NCBI GenBank assembly: GCA_900549345.1 | Contig: UROC01000021.1 | Coordinates: forward strand, 1-26,234 | From: an uncultured Collinsella sp. | GTDB taxonomy: Bacteria > Actinomycetota > Coriobacteriia > Coriobacteriales > Coriobacteriaceae | Reading direction: 5' to 3' | DNA length: 26,234 bases | Shown: positions 15,069 through 22,359 of the stretch, piece after piece | How positions within the stretch are numbered: the first letter of the stretch is position 1 | How the letters are laid out: every line of letters begins with the position of its first letter | Notes under the pieces: model-generated | What the model was told of the DNA's origin: nothing | The model's database searches: none | What the model saw: only the letters and a program-made list of their open reading frames with translations | Position numbers and translations under genes: made by a program

Positions 15069-15304
15069 CACGCCATATCACTGTTGTGGGCAGAGCGGCA
15101 TTCATGCGGCTCGCTCTGCGCATACCTGGCATCCACAAGACCCTCGCCCCGTATCCCGATATTAAAATTGAGTTCATTGGCGCCGGAGAGTGGAATACCG
15201 CATCCGACGGCTACGGCATCGGCAGCCAGATTGCCGAGCGCGTCAGCACCCGGGCAAGCAGCCACGCCAAAGCTACCGTCATCGACCTCGGCGCATACCT
15301 TTAG
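15069..15304 (+). pseudogene. remnant of a LacI-family regulator (paralogue of 8236-9348)
   Basis: Translated in frame, it matches the LacI-family protein encoded at 8236-9348 from about residue 176: VGRAAFMRLALR.., then PDIKIEFIGAGEWNTASDGYGIG, then IAER joined directly to VSTRASSHAK.. and the ending IDLGAYL. The DNA-binding half is absent and 117 codons are missing internally. The deletion end-points in the intact gene are two GAGCGC hexamers (8929-8934 and 9280-9285), one of which remains here. The frame is still open and its TAG still overlaps the stop of the adjacent HAD gene by 4 nt. It lacks a start region and a DNA-binding domain, so it cannot be a functional repressor. Confidence 0.88.
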
Positions 15305-15951
15305 CGCACGGCCTTGACCGCCGCCGCCAGATCGAACAGCGTATCGAGAACGGCCTCGCAGCCATCCGCCACGTCCTGCGGCAGCGGCACAATATCGGGC
15401 ACAGCAAAGACATGGCAGCCGGCCGTGATACCCGAGACGCAGCCGTTGCGCGAATCCTCGACCACGGCGCATTCCTCGGGAGCAAAGCCCGCGCGCTCGC
15501 AAGCGAGCAGGTAAATCGCGGGGTCGGGCTTGCCATATGCGACATCCTCGCCGAAGGTCACCGTTTCAAACTTGTCAAAGAGGCCGACCGTTTTAAGGTT
15601 GCGCTCGGCCGCAACGCGGCGCGACGACGTCGCAAGGCCCACGTGATAGCCCGCGGCCAGCAGCTCGTCGAGGCACTCGGCGGCGCCGGCCTTAAGTTCC
15701 AGGTCGGTCTTGGCCATCTCAGTGTGAAGCTCAATGTTGCGGGCAAAAATCGCGTCGGCGGTTTCGCCCTTGCCGTAATGTGCCTCAAGGATGTCCTTAA
15801 CATCGGCATTCGAACGGCCGATAAACTGATGGATTAACGCATCATCAATCGTGATCCCCAGCTCGGCCGCGCCCACCTTCCATGCCCTCATGTCCAAACG
15901 CTCGGTATCGATCAGCGTTCCGTCCATGTCAAAAATGACAGCTTTGATCAT
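15301..15951 (-). CDS. HAD-superfamily hydrolase, beta-phosphoglucomutase-like (216 aa), copy 2
   Basis: This paralogue of the gene at 9345-9995 has the same length and intact catalytic motifs: FDMDGT, ATSSR, GKPDPAIYLLACE and VVEDSRNG. By hand count about 38 of 216 residues differ. Roughly 25 of them fall before residue 85, mainly in the cap (for example RTLPDVMD versus RSNADVKD, and the helix around 68-82), while the Rossmann core is almost unchanged. That pattern suggests a shift of substrate, since the cap sets specificity in this class. The start at 15951 mirrors copy 1. The gene keeps its duplicated upstream region, so it is probably expressed, but its partner regulator is reduced to a remnant. 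Confidence 0.92.
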   Translation of the reverse strand: MIKAVIFDMDGTLIDTERLDMRAWKVGAAELGITIDDALIHQFIGRSNADVKDILEAHYGKGETADAIFARNIELHTEMAKTDLELKAGAAECLDELLAAGYHVGLATSSRRVAAERNLKTVGLFDKFETVTFGEDVAYGKPDPAIYLLACERAGFAPEECAVVEDSRNGCVSGITAGCHVFAVPDIVPLPQDVADGCEAVLDTLFDLAAAVKAVR

Positions 15952-15999
15952 ATCGGCCCCTTCATCGGCTTGCGTTGCCGCAAATCTACTGCACGTCAC

Positions 16000-16062
16000 A
16001 AACTTGTATATAACGTATATATCATATTGTGCTTTCGTTACATAGACAGAAGCCTTATGACG
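16000..16062 (-). promoter_or_regulatory. upstream region of HAD copy 2, conserved in both copies
   Basis: TATATA-ACG-TATATA (16007-16021) and the following CATATTG, CTTTCGTTACATAGA and CTTATGAC match the region at 10050-10112 with few changes. Homology ends at about 16062, four bases before the REP-like copy at 16066. The conserved block is presumably the promoter of this HAD gene. Confidence 0.45.
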
Positions 16063-16065
16063 TAA

Positions 16066-16111
16066 CCTGCCAAAAAGGGACAGGTTTATTTTGGCAGGTT
16101 TTATCTTGGGA
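16066..16111 (+). repeat. REP-like palindrome, GGGACAG family (copy 5)
   Basis: This copy is base-for-base the same as the one at 5718 over the whole hairpin (CCTGCCAAAAAGGGACAGG, then TTTATTTTGGCAGG), followed by TTTTATCTTGGGAAATG. It lies at the right border of the duplicated LacI/HAD block. The rest of the gap to 16268 holds no recognisable gene. Confidence 0.8.
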
Positions 16112-16268
16112 AATGTCAAATAGTCCCACACGCCCAACCACTGCAGCTCCATATGAGGCAAATGAATCCGTAGCGTTTGTCCCAAATCTTGAGTATTTGT
16201 TCGGTGGAGCGGCCCCTGCCGGCTCCTGCTAGACTGATAGATTCCCAACCGTCCCTCCAGGAGCCTCA

Positions 16269-17252
16269 ATGTCGCGCAAGTCCGCCTACAAGCAAGTACT
16301 TTCCATCGGCACCGCCGTGGTGCTGGGGTTTGCACTGTTTACGGGATCGCTTGACGGGGCGCCCAAGCTGCTGTCGCCGCAAAGCGATGAACAGGCGGCG
16401 GCTCTGGCCGAAAAACAAAACGAGAGCCCCAGCCGCACCGACGACGAGGCAGACCTGGTCGCCCGGCTCGAATCGGGAACAGCGAGTTCCTCGGACTCTC
16501 AAAATAGCCAAGACTCTGGCGATGACTCCGACTCCGCCGCAACCGACACCGGCGACGGCGCTGCCGAGGACAGCTCCGCCACCCCCATCGACGAGGTCGA
16601 AAACCCCGACCTCGACCGCGCCCGCGGCGTATATCTCAGTAGCATTCCCGACTATGGCGGCAATCCCTACGTTGCCCTTCGCGCCGACAGCACGCACCCG
16701 CTCGGCACGCCGTCATTCACGCTCGATGAATACGAGCGCGCTACAGAAGAGGGCTGCTTTAAGAAATTCTCCAAGCTCGACAGCTTGGGCCGCACTCGCA
16801 AGGCGCTCGCCTGCGTAGGCCCCGAGTCGCTCGGCCAGGGCGAGCGCAGCGACATCTCGCGCATCCACCCCGCCGGATGGCACCAGCAGCGCTACGACTT
16901 TATTCCAGGCCAGAGCCTCTACAACCGCTGCCACCTCATCGCCTGGTCGCTCTGCGGCGAGAACGCCAACCGCAAAAATCTCCTCACCGGCACGCGCTAT
17001 CTCAACGAGACGGACATGTTGCCCTTCGAAGAGCAAATCCTCGGCTACATCCGCGACACGGGCAACCACGTGCTCTACCGCGTCACGCCCATGTATAACG
17101 AAGAGGAACTCGTCTGCCGCGGCGTGCGCCTCGAGGCACAGTCGGTCGAGGACCACGGCAAGACGCTGTGCTTCCACGTGTACTGCTACAACCTGCAGCC
17201 GCATGTGCAGATTGACTACACCACCGGCCGCAACCAGGCCTCGGGGGACTAG
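16269..17252 (+). CDS. DNA/RNA non-specific endonuclease, secreted or membrane-anchored (327 aa)
   Basis: An N-terminal signal/anchor (SIGTAVVLGFALFTG, about 12-26) is followed by a low-complexity Ser/Asp/Ala/Glu-rich linker (about 45-115). The nuclease domain (about 125-315) has YNRCHLIAWSLCGENANRKN, the catalytic motif of EndA/NucA-type beta-beta-alpha-Me nucleases. His in RCHLIA would be the general base and Asn in ENANRKN a metal ligand. The usual DRGH is here NRCH, as in streptococcal EndA-like variants. RTRKALACVGPESL and the segment TRYLNETDMLPFEE are also family-like. AGGAG precedes the ATG. Cell-surface DNA degradation for nutrition or DNA entry is the probable role. No competence gene is nearby. 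Confidence 0.88.
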   Translation: MSRKSAYKQVLSIGTAVVLGFALFTGSLDGAPKLLSPQSDEQAAALAEKQNESPSRTDDEADLVARLESGTASSSDSQNSQDSGDDSDSAATDTGDGAAEDSSATPIDEVENPDLDRARGVYLSSIPDYGGNPYVALRADSTHPLGTPSFTLDEYERATEEGCFKKFSKLDSLGRTRKALACVGPESLGQGERSDISRIHPAGWHQQRYDFIPGQSLYNRCHLIAWSLCGENANRKNLLTGTRYLNETDMLPFEEQILGYIRDTGNHVLYRVTPMYNEEELVCRGVRLEAQSVEDHGKTLCFHVYCYNLQPHVQIDYTTGRNQASGD

Positions 17253-17293
17253 CCTCTCAGCACGACAAGAACCGATTTGCAATCCCCCAGGGA

Positions 17294-17331
17294 TCAAAAA
17301 GGGCCACCCTGGATTGCCCAGAGCGGCCCTT
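17294..17331 (-). terminator. terminator of the EF-G-like gene
   Basis: AAGGGCC and GGCCCTT (17299-17305 and 17325-17331) form a stem that is followed on the minus strand by TTTTTG. It lies between the convergent endonuclease and EF-G-like genes, 35 bases after the stop of the latter. Confidence 0.75.
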
Positions 17332-17365
17332 GCATCGGCATGCACGTTGCAGGCAAAGCCCCGCT

Positions 17366-19441
17366 CTACTTAGCGCGGCCCTCCTCATAGCGCTCGACCA
17401 GCTTGGCCTGAACGTCATAAGGCACCTGCTCATAGCCTGCGGGCTTCATGGTAAAGTCGCCCGTGCCGCGCGTGATGGAGCGCAGACGCGTCGAATAATC
17501 CGTCAGCTCGGCCAGCGGCGCCTGGGCGATGACCACGGTGTCTCCGCGCTCATCGGTCTCCATGCCCGTCACGCGACCACGCGAAGCCGAGATGTCGCCC
17601 ATCACGGCGCCGGCGTAGCTCTCTGGGATAGTCACCGTGATTTCCTCGATGGGCTCCAGCACCACCGGGTCGGCATCGGCACACGCCTTGCGCAGGGCGA
17701 TGCGAGCCGCCGCGCGGAACGCCATCTCGTTGGAGTCGACGCTGTGATACGAGCCGTCGTACACAGCCACGCGAATGCCCGTGAGCGGGTAGCCGGCAAT
17801 GATGCCGTCCTTCATAGTCTCCTGGACACCCTTGTCCACGGCGGGGATCAGCGAGCGCGGAATACGGCCACCTACGACCTCGTCCACAAACTCATAGCCA
17901 TCGCTCGTGCCGTCGGGTCCAATGAGCGGCTCAACGCGCAGCCAGCAGTCGCCATACTGACCGGCGCCGCCGGTCTGCTTCTTGTGGCGGCCCTGGGCAC
18001 TTGCCGTGCGGCGGATGGTCTCGCGATACGGAATGCGGATCGGCACGCTTTTGGCCACGACCTTGGTACGGTCCTCAAGGCGATTGAGCAGGACCGAAAC
18101 CTGTGCCTCGCCCACCGCCGAAATGATGGTCTGGCCGGTCTCCTCGTCGCGGTCGATGCTCATGGTCGGATCAGCCTTGCACGCCTTCTCGATAAACGTA
18201 TAGAGCTTCTCCTCGTCACCGCGGTTCTCAGCCTCGATGGCAATGCGGTACTGCGAGTTGGGGAACTTAAACGCCGCAGCCTCGACCTTGCCGGTAATCG
18301 AGAGCGTATCGCCCGTCTCGGCCGCCAGCTTGGGCGCCACGATGATATCGCCGGCATATGCGTGCCCGACCTCGGTCATGTCGCGGCCGCACATCACATA
18401 CAAGTGAGCCAGACGATCGCTCTTGCGGGTGCGCGCGTTGATCAGCTCAAGGCCCGGCTCAAGCGTACCCGTCAGCACCTTGATAAAGCTGATGCGACCC
18501 TGCTGCGGATCGGCCAGGGTCTTAAACACAAACGCCACAGGACGGTCATCGTCACTCGAGATCTTAAGCGAATCGCCGTCGATGAGCGGCATCTCGCCGT
18601 AGTCCGTCGGCGCCGGGAAGTACGTGGCGATATCGTCCATCAGCGAGTTGACGCCCTGCTCCTTAATGCAATCGCCCGCAAAGACCGGCACAAAGATGCG
18701 CTCGGCGATCGCCTTCGACAGCAGGCCTTCAAGCTCCCCCTGCGTCAGCGTCTCCTCGCCTTCCAAGTACTTCATCATCAGTTCGTCGTCAGCCTCGGCC
18801 ACCAGCTCGCACAGATGGTCATGGGCCTCCTCGGCCTGGGCACGATACTCTTCGGGAATCTCCGACTCAACGGCTTCGGCGCCGTTGCAATGGCGTGCCT
18901 TCATGCGCACCAGGTCGATGATGCCGTCAAAGTCCTCGCCCTCGCCCCAGGGAAGGGTCACGGCGCCCAGGCGCGTACCAAAGCGCTCCTGCAGCAGTTC
19001 CATCGTGGTCGCAAAGCTGGCCTCGGAGCGCGACAGGCGGTTCACGAACACCGCACGCGCCAGGCGCAGGTCCTCGGCGGCATACCAGAGCTTAACCGTC
19101 GTAGGCTGCGGGCCGGCCTCGGCGTCGACCACAAACAGGGCCGTCTCGCAGACGCTCATCGCGGCAAAGGCGTCGCCGATAAAATCGGGATAGCACGGGG
19201 CATCGAGCACGTTGATGCGGGCGCCCTTCCAGTCAATCGGCGCGATGGTCGTCGAGATAGAGAATGAACGCTTGACCTCTTCGGGGTCATAGTCGAGCGT
19301 AGGCTTGGTGCCGTCGTGGCCGCCCAGGCGGGCGGTCTTGCCGGAAAGGTGGAGCATGGCTTCGGCGAGTGAAGTCTTGCCCACCCCGCCTTGGCCTACG
19401 AGCACCACGTTCCTTACGTTACCGGTCTTGGGAGCACCCAT
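17366..19441 (-). CDS. elongation factor G-like GTPase (EF-G2 type, 691 aa)
   Basis: This is a full-length translational GTPase resembling EF-G, with domains in order G (about 1-285), II (about 300-390), III, IV (about 470-600) and V. It is the second-copy type known in actinobacteria, not the canonical fusA. Key G motifs are altered: G1 is GQGGVGKT (16-23), G3 is DAPCYPDF (80-87) where EF-G has DTPGH, and G4 is NRLS (134-137) where NKxD normally reads guanine. The catalytic His position is Tyr84. The mycobacterial EF-G2 is known to bind GTP without ribosome-stimulated hydrolysis; whether this one hydrolyses GTP is open. AAGGAGGTCATC before the ATG is a very strong ribosome-binding site. Confidence 0.92.
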   Translation of the reverse strand: MGAPKTGNVRNVVLVGQGGVGKTSLAEAMLHLSGKTARLGGHDGTKPTLDYDPEEVKRSFSISTTIAPIDWKGARINVLDAPCYPDFIGDAFAAMSVCETALFVVDAEAGPQPTTVKLWYAAEDLRLARAVFVNRLSRSEASFATTMELLQERFGTRLGAVTLPWGEGEDFDGIIDLVRMKARHCNGAEAVESEIPEEYRAQAEEAHDHLCELVAEADDELMMKYLEGEETLTQGELEGLLSKAIAERIFVPVFAGDCIKEQGVNSLMDDIATYFPAPTDYGEMPLIDGDSLKISSDDDRPVAFVFKTLADPQQGRISFIKVLTGTLEPGLELINARTRKSDRLAHLYVMCGRDMTEVGHAYAGDIIVAPKLAAETGDTLSITGKVEAAAFKFPNSQYRIAIEAENRGDEEKLYTFIEKACKADPTMSIDRDEETGQTIISAVGEAQVSVLLNRLEDRTKVVAKSVPIRIPYRETIRRTASAQGRHKKQTGGAGQYGDCWLRVEPLIGPDGTSDGYEFVDEVVGGRIPRSLIPAVDKGVQETMKDGIIAGYPLTGIRVAVYDGSYHSVDSNEMAFRAAARIALRKACADADPVVLEPIEEITVTIPESYAGAVMGDISASRGRVTGMETDERGDTVVIAQAPLAELTDYSTRLRSITRGTGDFTMKPAGYEQVPYDVQAKLVERYEEGRAK

Positions 19442-19684
19442 GATGACCTCCTTGCAGGGCCGCGCGCATTGCGCGACGCCAACGGGGAGAGTTCGCGGTC
19501 GGTGCCATCCCGGGAGCAGCATGGCCGGCAGCCGAGCCGACTCACCCTCCAAATGTCCTATGGCACCACCCTACCCTCACGGGTGACTGTCCATGCACAC
19601 CTTTCGGCGCACGTACGGATACAGGCGGCGAGAGGAAGAGACAAGCTTGTGAGGCAATTATTGAACCCCGTCGATGTAAACAAA

Positions 19685-19718
19685 AAGCCGCCACAGACCG
19701 TAAGACCTGTGGCGGCTT
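19685..19718 (-). terminator. terminator of the ABC transporter operon
   Basis: AAGCCGCCACAG (19685-19696) pairs with CTGTGGCGGCTT (19707-19718). On the minus strand the stem is followed by TTTTTG. It lies 34 bases after the stop of the ATPase gene. Confidence 0.85.
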
Positions 19719-19751
19719 CGCCTCAATTAATAGTTGAGTAAATAGCTGAGT

Positions 19752-20516
19752 CTACCCCTCGATACGGCTCAAGAACTCACGCGTGCGCCGCTCGCGCGGA
19801 TGGTCGATGACCTGCTCGGCAGGACCCTCCTCGACAATACGACCGCCATCCATAAAGACCACGCGGTCGGCAACATCGCGCGCAAACTGCATTGCGTGGG
19901 TCACGATCACCATCGTCATGTTCTGCGCAGCGAGGTCCTTAATGACACGCAGTACCTCGGCCGTCAGCTCGGGATCGAGCGCCGAGGTCGGCTCGTCAAA
20001 GAACAGGATCTCCGGGTCGAGCGCTAGGGCGCGGGCAATACTCACGCGCTGCTGCTGACCGCCCGAAAGCTCACACGGAACCTTATTCTCGTTGCCCATA
20101 AGCCCCATCTGAGCAATCAATTCATACGCACGAGCTTCCGCCTGCTCGCGCGGGCGCTTAAGCACGCGGATCGGCGCGTCGATGATGTTTTTCATCACGG
20201 TATAGTGCGGGAACAGGTTGTAATTTTGGAACACCAGGCCGAATCGCGAGCGCGCCTGCTTGGGAACATCTCCCTTCGCATAGACCGCGCCCGATCCCAC
20301 ATCCGTCGCAACCGCAAGGTCGCCAAACGAAAGCGAGCCACCGTCGAGTGTCTCGAGCAGCGTAGCGCAGCGCAGCAGCGTGGACTTACCGCCACCCGAA
20401 GGCCCGATAATCGCCACGACCTCACCGCGCTTGACTTCGAGTGAGATATCCTTGAGCACCTCATTGCCGCCAAACGCCTTACGCGCGCTTTCGATTTTCA
20501 TCACTGAGTTAGTCAT
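19752..20516 (-). CDS. polar amino-acid ABC transporter ATP-binding protein (254 aa)
   Basis: This is the ATPase of the HisP/GlnQ class that powers uptake through the adjacent permease. Visible motifs are Walker A GPSGGGKST (about 38-46), Q-loop VFQNYNLFP, signature LSGGQQQR, Walker B ILFFDEPTSALD and H-loop VTHAMQFA. The length is standard. The ATG at 20516 lies inside the last codons of the permease gene (8-nt overlap), implying translational coupling; ATG at 20501 is an alternative. It is the last gene of a three-gene operon and is followed by a strong terminator. Confidence 0.95.
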   Translation of the reverse strand: MTNSVMKIESARKAFGGNEVLKDISLEVKRGEVVAIIGPSGGGKSTLLRCATLLETLDGGSLSFGDLAVATDVGSGAVYAKGDVPKQARSRFGLVFQNYNLFPHYTVMKNIIDAPIRVLKRPREQAEARAYELIAQMGLMGNENKVPCELSGGQQQRVSIARALALDPEILFFDEPTSALDPELTAEVLRVIKDLAAQNMTMVIVTHAMQFARDVADRVVFMDGGRIVEEGPAEQVIDHPRERRTREFLSRIEG

Positions 20517-21162
20517 GATAATAGTCCAGCTTCTTTTCGGCAGCGCCCAGCAGCATCTCGACCACAAAGTTAAAGACCCAGTAGATCAACGCCGCAATCG
20601 CAAACGGCACCATGCTCACCTGCGAGGCGACCAGCGCCTTGGCGGTCGAGAACATCTCACCCACGCCAATGGCAAACGCCAGCGACGTGTCCTTGACCAG
20701 TGTGATGATCTCGTTGCCCATCGCCGGCAGAATACGCTTGGCGACCTGCGGCATCACGATATACAGAAACGCCTGCAGACGCGAGTAGCCCAGCACCTCG
20801 GCGGCCTCATATTGACCGCGCGGAATCGACTGCAGGCCCGAGCGATAGATCTCGGCAAAGTAGCCGGCGTAGTTGATGATGAATGCCACGACGCACGCCG
20901 TCCATTTGGAATCGGGCGTGAGCGAGATGCCAAACACGTAGTACGGGGCAAAGTAGATCGCAAACATCTGCAGCATAAGCGGCGTGCCGCGCATGACCGA
21001 AATATAGATGCGCGCGATCCAGCGAAGCGGCGCAATTTTGCTCATGCGCATAAACGCCACGGGAATTCCCAGCGGAATCGACCCCAACAGCGTCAGCACA
21101 AACAGCTGCAAGCTAACCAAGAATCCCTGGCCAAGCATCTGCATCATGACCTGAATAGACAT
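20509..21162 (-). CDS. polar amino-acid ABC transporter permease (217 aa)
   Basis: This is a HisMQ-type inner-membrane permease with about five membrane segments. The family EAA motif region appears as YEAAEVLGYSRLQAFLYIVMPQ, the cytoplasmic loop that contacts the ATPase. RGTPLMLQMF in the second helix region is also typical of amino-acid permeases. The ATG at 21162 shares one base with the stop of the binding-protein gene (TAATG), which fixes the start and implies coupling. Only one permease is present, so it would act as a homodimer. Confidence 0.95.
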   Translation of the reverse strand: MSIQVMMQMLGQGFLVSLQLFVLTLLGSIPLGIPVAFMRMSKIAPLRWIARIYISVMRGTPLMLQMFAIYFAPYYVFGISLTPDSKWTACVVAFIINYAGYFAEIYRSGLQSIPRGQYEAAEVLGYSRLQAFLYIVMPQVAKRILPAMGNEIITLVKDTSLAFAIGVGEMFSTAKALVASQVSMVPFAIAALIYWVFNFVVEMLLGAAEKKLDYYHD

Positions 21163-22022
21163 TACTTGAGCACCCAATTATCGAAAGATAGACCATAGCT
21201 TGAATACTTATCGCACAGGTCCTTGACCGTACCGTCCTCATAGAGCGCCTTGAGCGACTCGGTCACGGCGTCGGCCGACTTGCTGTCGCCCTTCTTAAAG
21301 CCGACGGCGTAGTGTTCGCTGGACAGCGGCTCATCAAGCTGCGTATAGGCATCAGGCTTGGCGGCCAGCTGATACTGAGCGATCGAGAGGTCACAGGCAA
21401 CGGCATCGACCGCACCACTCTCGAGCTGCATAAACGCCGTGTTGTACTCACCGATGGTATCGAGCGTGGCAAACGTCGCGGCCAGATCCTTCTGGTCGCC
21501 CTCGAGCACATCCTGCGCAGCGGAATCAGTCTGGGTAATCACGGTCTTGCCGGCAAGATCGTCCCAGCTCTTGATACCCGCGTCCTTCTTGACCACCAAC
21601 ACCTGCTCGTTGAGCATATACGGCTCGGAGAACGTGTAGTCGTCCTCGCGGCCCTCCATGGTAAAGCCGTTCCAGATGCAGTTGATGGCGCCGGAGTTGA
21701 GCAGCGTGTCCTTGGCATCCCAATCGATGGCCTCGTAATCGACATCCCAGCCCTGCTTATCGGCAACGGCCTTGGCCAGATCAAGGTCAAAGCCCGTATA
21801 TTCGCCGTCATCGCCCACAAAGCCGTACGGAGGATAGGACTTGTCAAAGCCCACCACGAGCTTTTTGGACTCCGCAGCACCCTTCGTATCCTTGGCCGCG
21901 GCAGAGCCGGCAGCAGAGCCCTTAGCGGCACCGCCGCCACAACCGACAAGACCAAGGCCGAGCACCGTGGCGAGCGAGCCGGCTAGACCAACAAACTGAC
22001 GACGAGACATATCGGTATTCAT
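21162..22022 (-). CDS. polar amino-acid ABC transporter substrate-binding lipoprotein (286 aa)
   Basis: This is a family 3 solute-binding protein. The N-terminus carries SRRQF, a twin-arginine motif (Arg7-Arg8), then a hydrophobic segment and the lipobox LVGC with Cys28, so it looks like a Tat-exported lipoprotein. The mature protein has the usual opening KLVVGFDKSYPPYGFVGDDGEYTGFDLDLAKAV pattern and the ligand-contact region around NCIWNGFTMEGRE. The ligand is a polar amino acid, but which one cannot be read. GAGGGGG precedes the ATG at 22022. The gene heads the operon and its promoter carries two operator-like repeats. Confidence 0.95.
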   Translation of the reverse strand: MNTDMSRRQFVGLAGSLATVLGLGLVGCGGGAAKGSAAGSAAAKDTKGAAESKKLVVGFDKSYPPYGFVGDDGEYTGFDLDLAKAVADKQGWDVDYEAIDWDAKDTLLNSGAINCIWNGFTMEGREDDYTFSEPYMLNEQVLVVKKDAGIKSWDDLAGKTVITQTDSAAQDVLEGDQKDLAATFATLDTIGEYNTAFMQLESGAVDAVACDLSIAQYQLAAKPDAYTQLDEPLSSEHYAVGFKKGDSKSADAVTESLKALYEDGTVKDLCDKYSSYGLSFDNWVLK

Positions 22023-22040
22023 GGTATTCCCCCTCGATAG

Positions 22041-22060
22041 CACTTTAGTTAGGTAAAGTG
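22041..22060. promoter_or_regulatory. operator-like palindrome 1 of the ABC transporter
   Basis: CACTTTA-GTTAGG-TAAAGTG has perfect 7-bp arms and a 6-bp spacer. It lies just downstream of the -10 box of the ABC operon, where a bound repressor would block elongation. A sister site with the same arms and spacer length is in the promoter itself. Confidence 0.6.
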
Positions 22061-22078
22061 AGTCATGTAACGTTCAGA

Positions 22079-22107
22079 ATCATACACTTTAGTGAGATAG
22101 AGTACAA
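22079..22107 (-). promoter_or_regulatory. promoter of the ABC transporter operon with operator-like palindrome 2
   Basis: On the minus strand TTGTAC (22107-22102) and TATGAT (22084-22079) are separated by exactly 17 bases. The spacer and part of the -35 box are covered by CACTTTA-GTGAGA-TAGAGTA, a one-mismatch version of the palindrome at 22041-22060. The two sites are 45 bases apart centre to centre. The regulator is unknown; neither the LacI nor the GntR protein of this window is an obvious match. Confidence 0.6.
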
Positions 22108-22115
22108 GGGAGGGC

Positions 22116-22252
22116 TTGCCCGCCGGGTGCCGGGGCAGGGGTTAAGTTTGCTGCTCTACAGTCCTGCTCACGACGGAGAGCACATTAAGTGCTCTCCTGT
22201 TCGTGCGGAACTCGCGACAAACTTAACCCCTGCCCCGGCACCCGGAGGGCAA
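22116..22252. repeat. long palindrome with nested hairpin
   Basis: A 28-base arm (22123-22150, containing GGTGCCGGGGCAGGGG) is repeated exactly in reverse complement at 22218-22245. After one mismatch, TTGCCC/GGGCAA extend it to 35 positions. The 67-base middle holds a second perfect hairpin, GGAGAGCAC/GTGCTCTCC (22175-22197). It lies between divergent genes, so it is not a terminator. Size and design fit a REPIN or small non-autonomous mobile element. Confidence 0.8.
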
Positions 22253-22333
22253 ACGTCGTTGGGCTTATCACTGACATGAAATGGGCGCTTGCATATCGTC
22301 CGCTAGCTTGGCACGGTACAATACTTGCAGCTT

Positions 22334-22347
22334 TAATTCATGAATTA
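22334..22347. promoter_or_regulatory. TAATTCATGAATTA palindrome upstream of the RNA methyltransferase gene
   Basis: The site is a perfect 14-bp palindrome lying between a possible -10 box (TACAAT, 22317-22322) and the ribosome-binding site of the gene at 22360. Its position suits an operator. No matching -35 box at 17 bases is visible, so the promoter itself is uncertain. Confidence 0.3.
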
Positions 22348-22359
22348 GTGGAGTTATTG

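Noticed and set aside
15086..15304. Short intact gene encoding a 72-aa protein
   Set aside because: It is the in-frame remnant of a LacI-family regulator with the DNA-binding half and 117 codons missing; there is no ribosome-binding site.
22116..22252. Long palindrome as a transcription terminator
   Set aside because: It lies between two divergently transcribed genes, upstream of both, and has no T-run.
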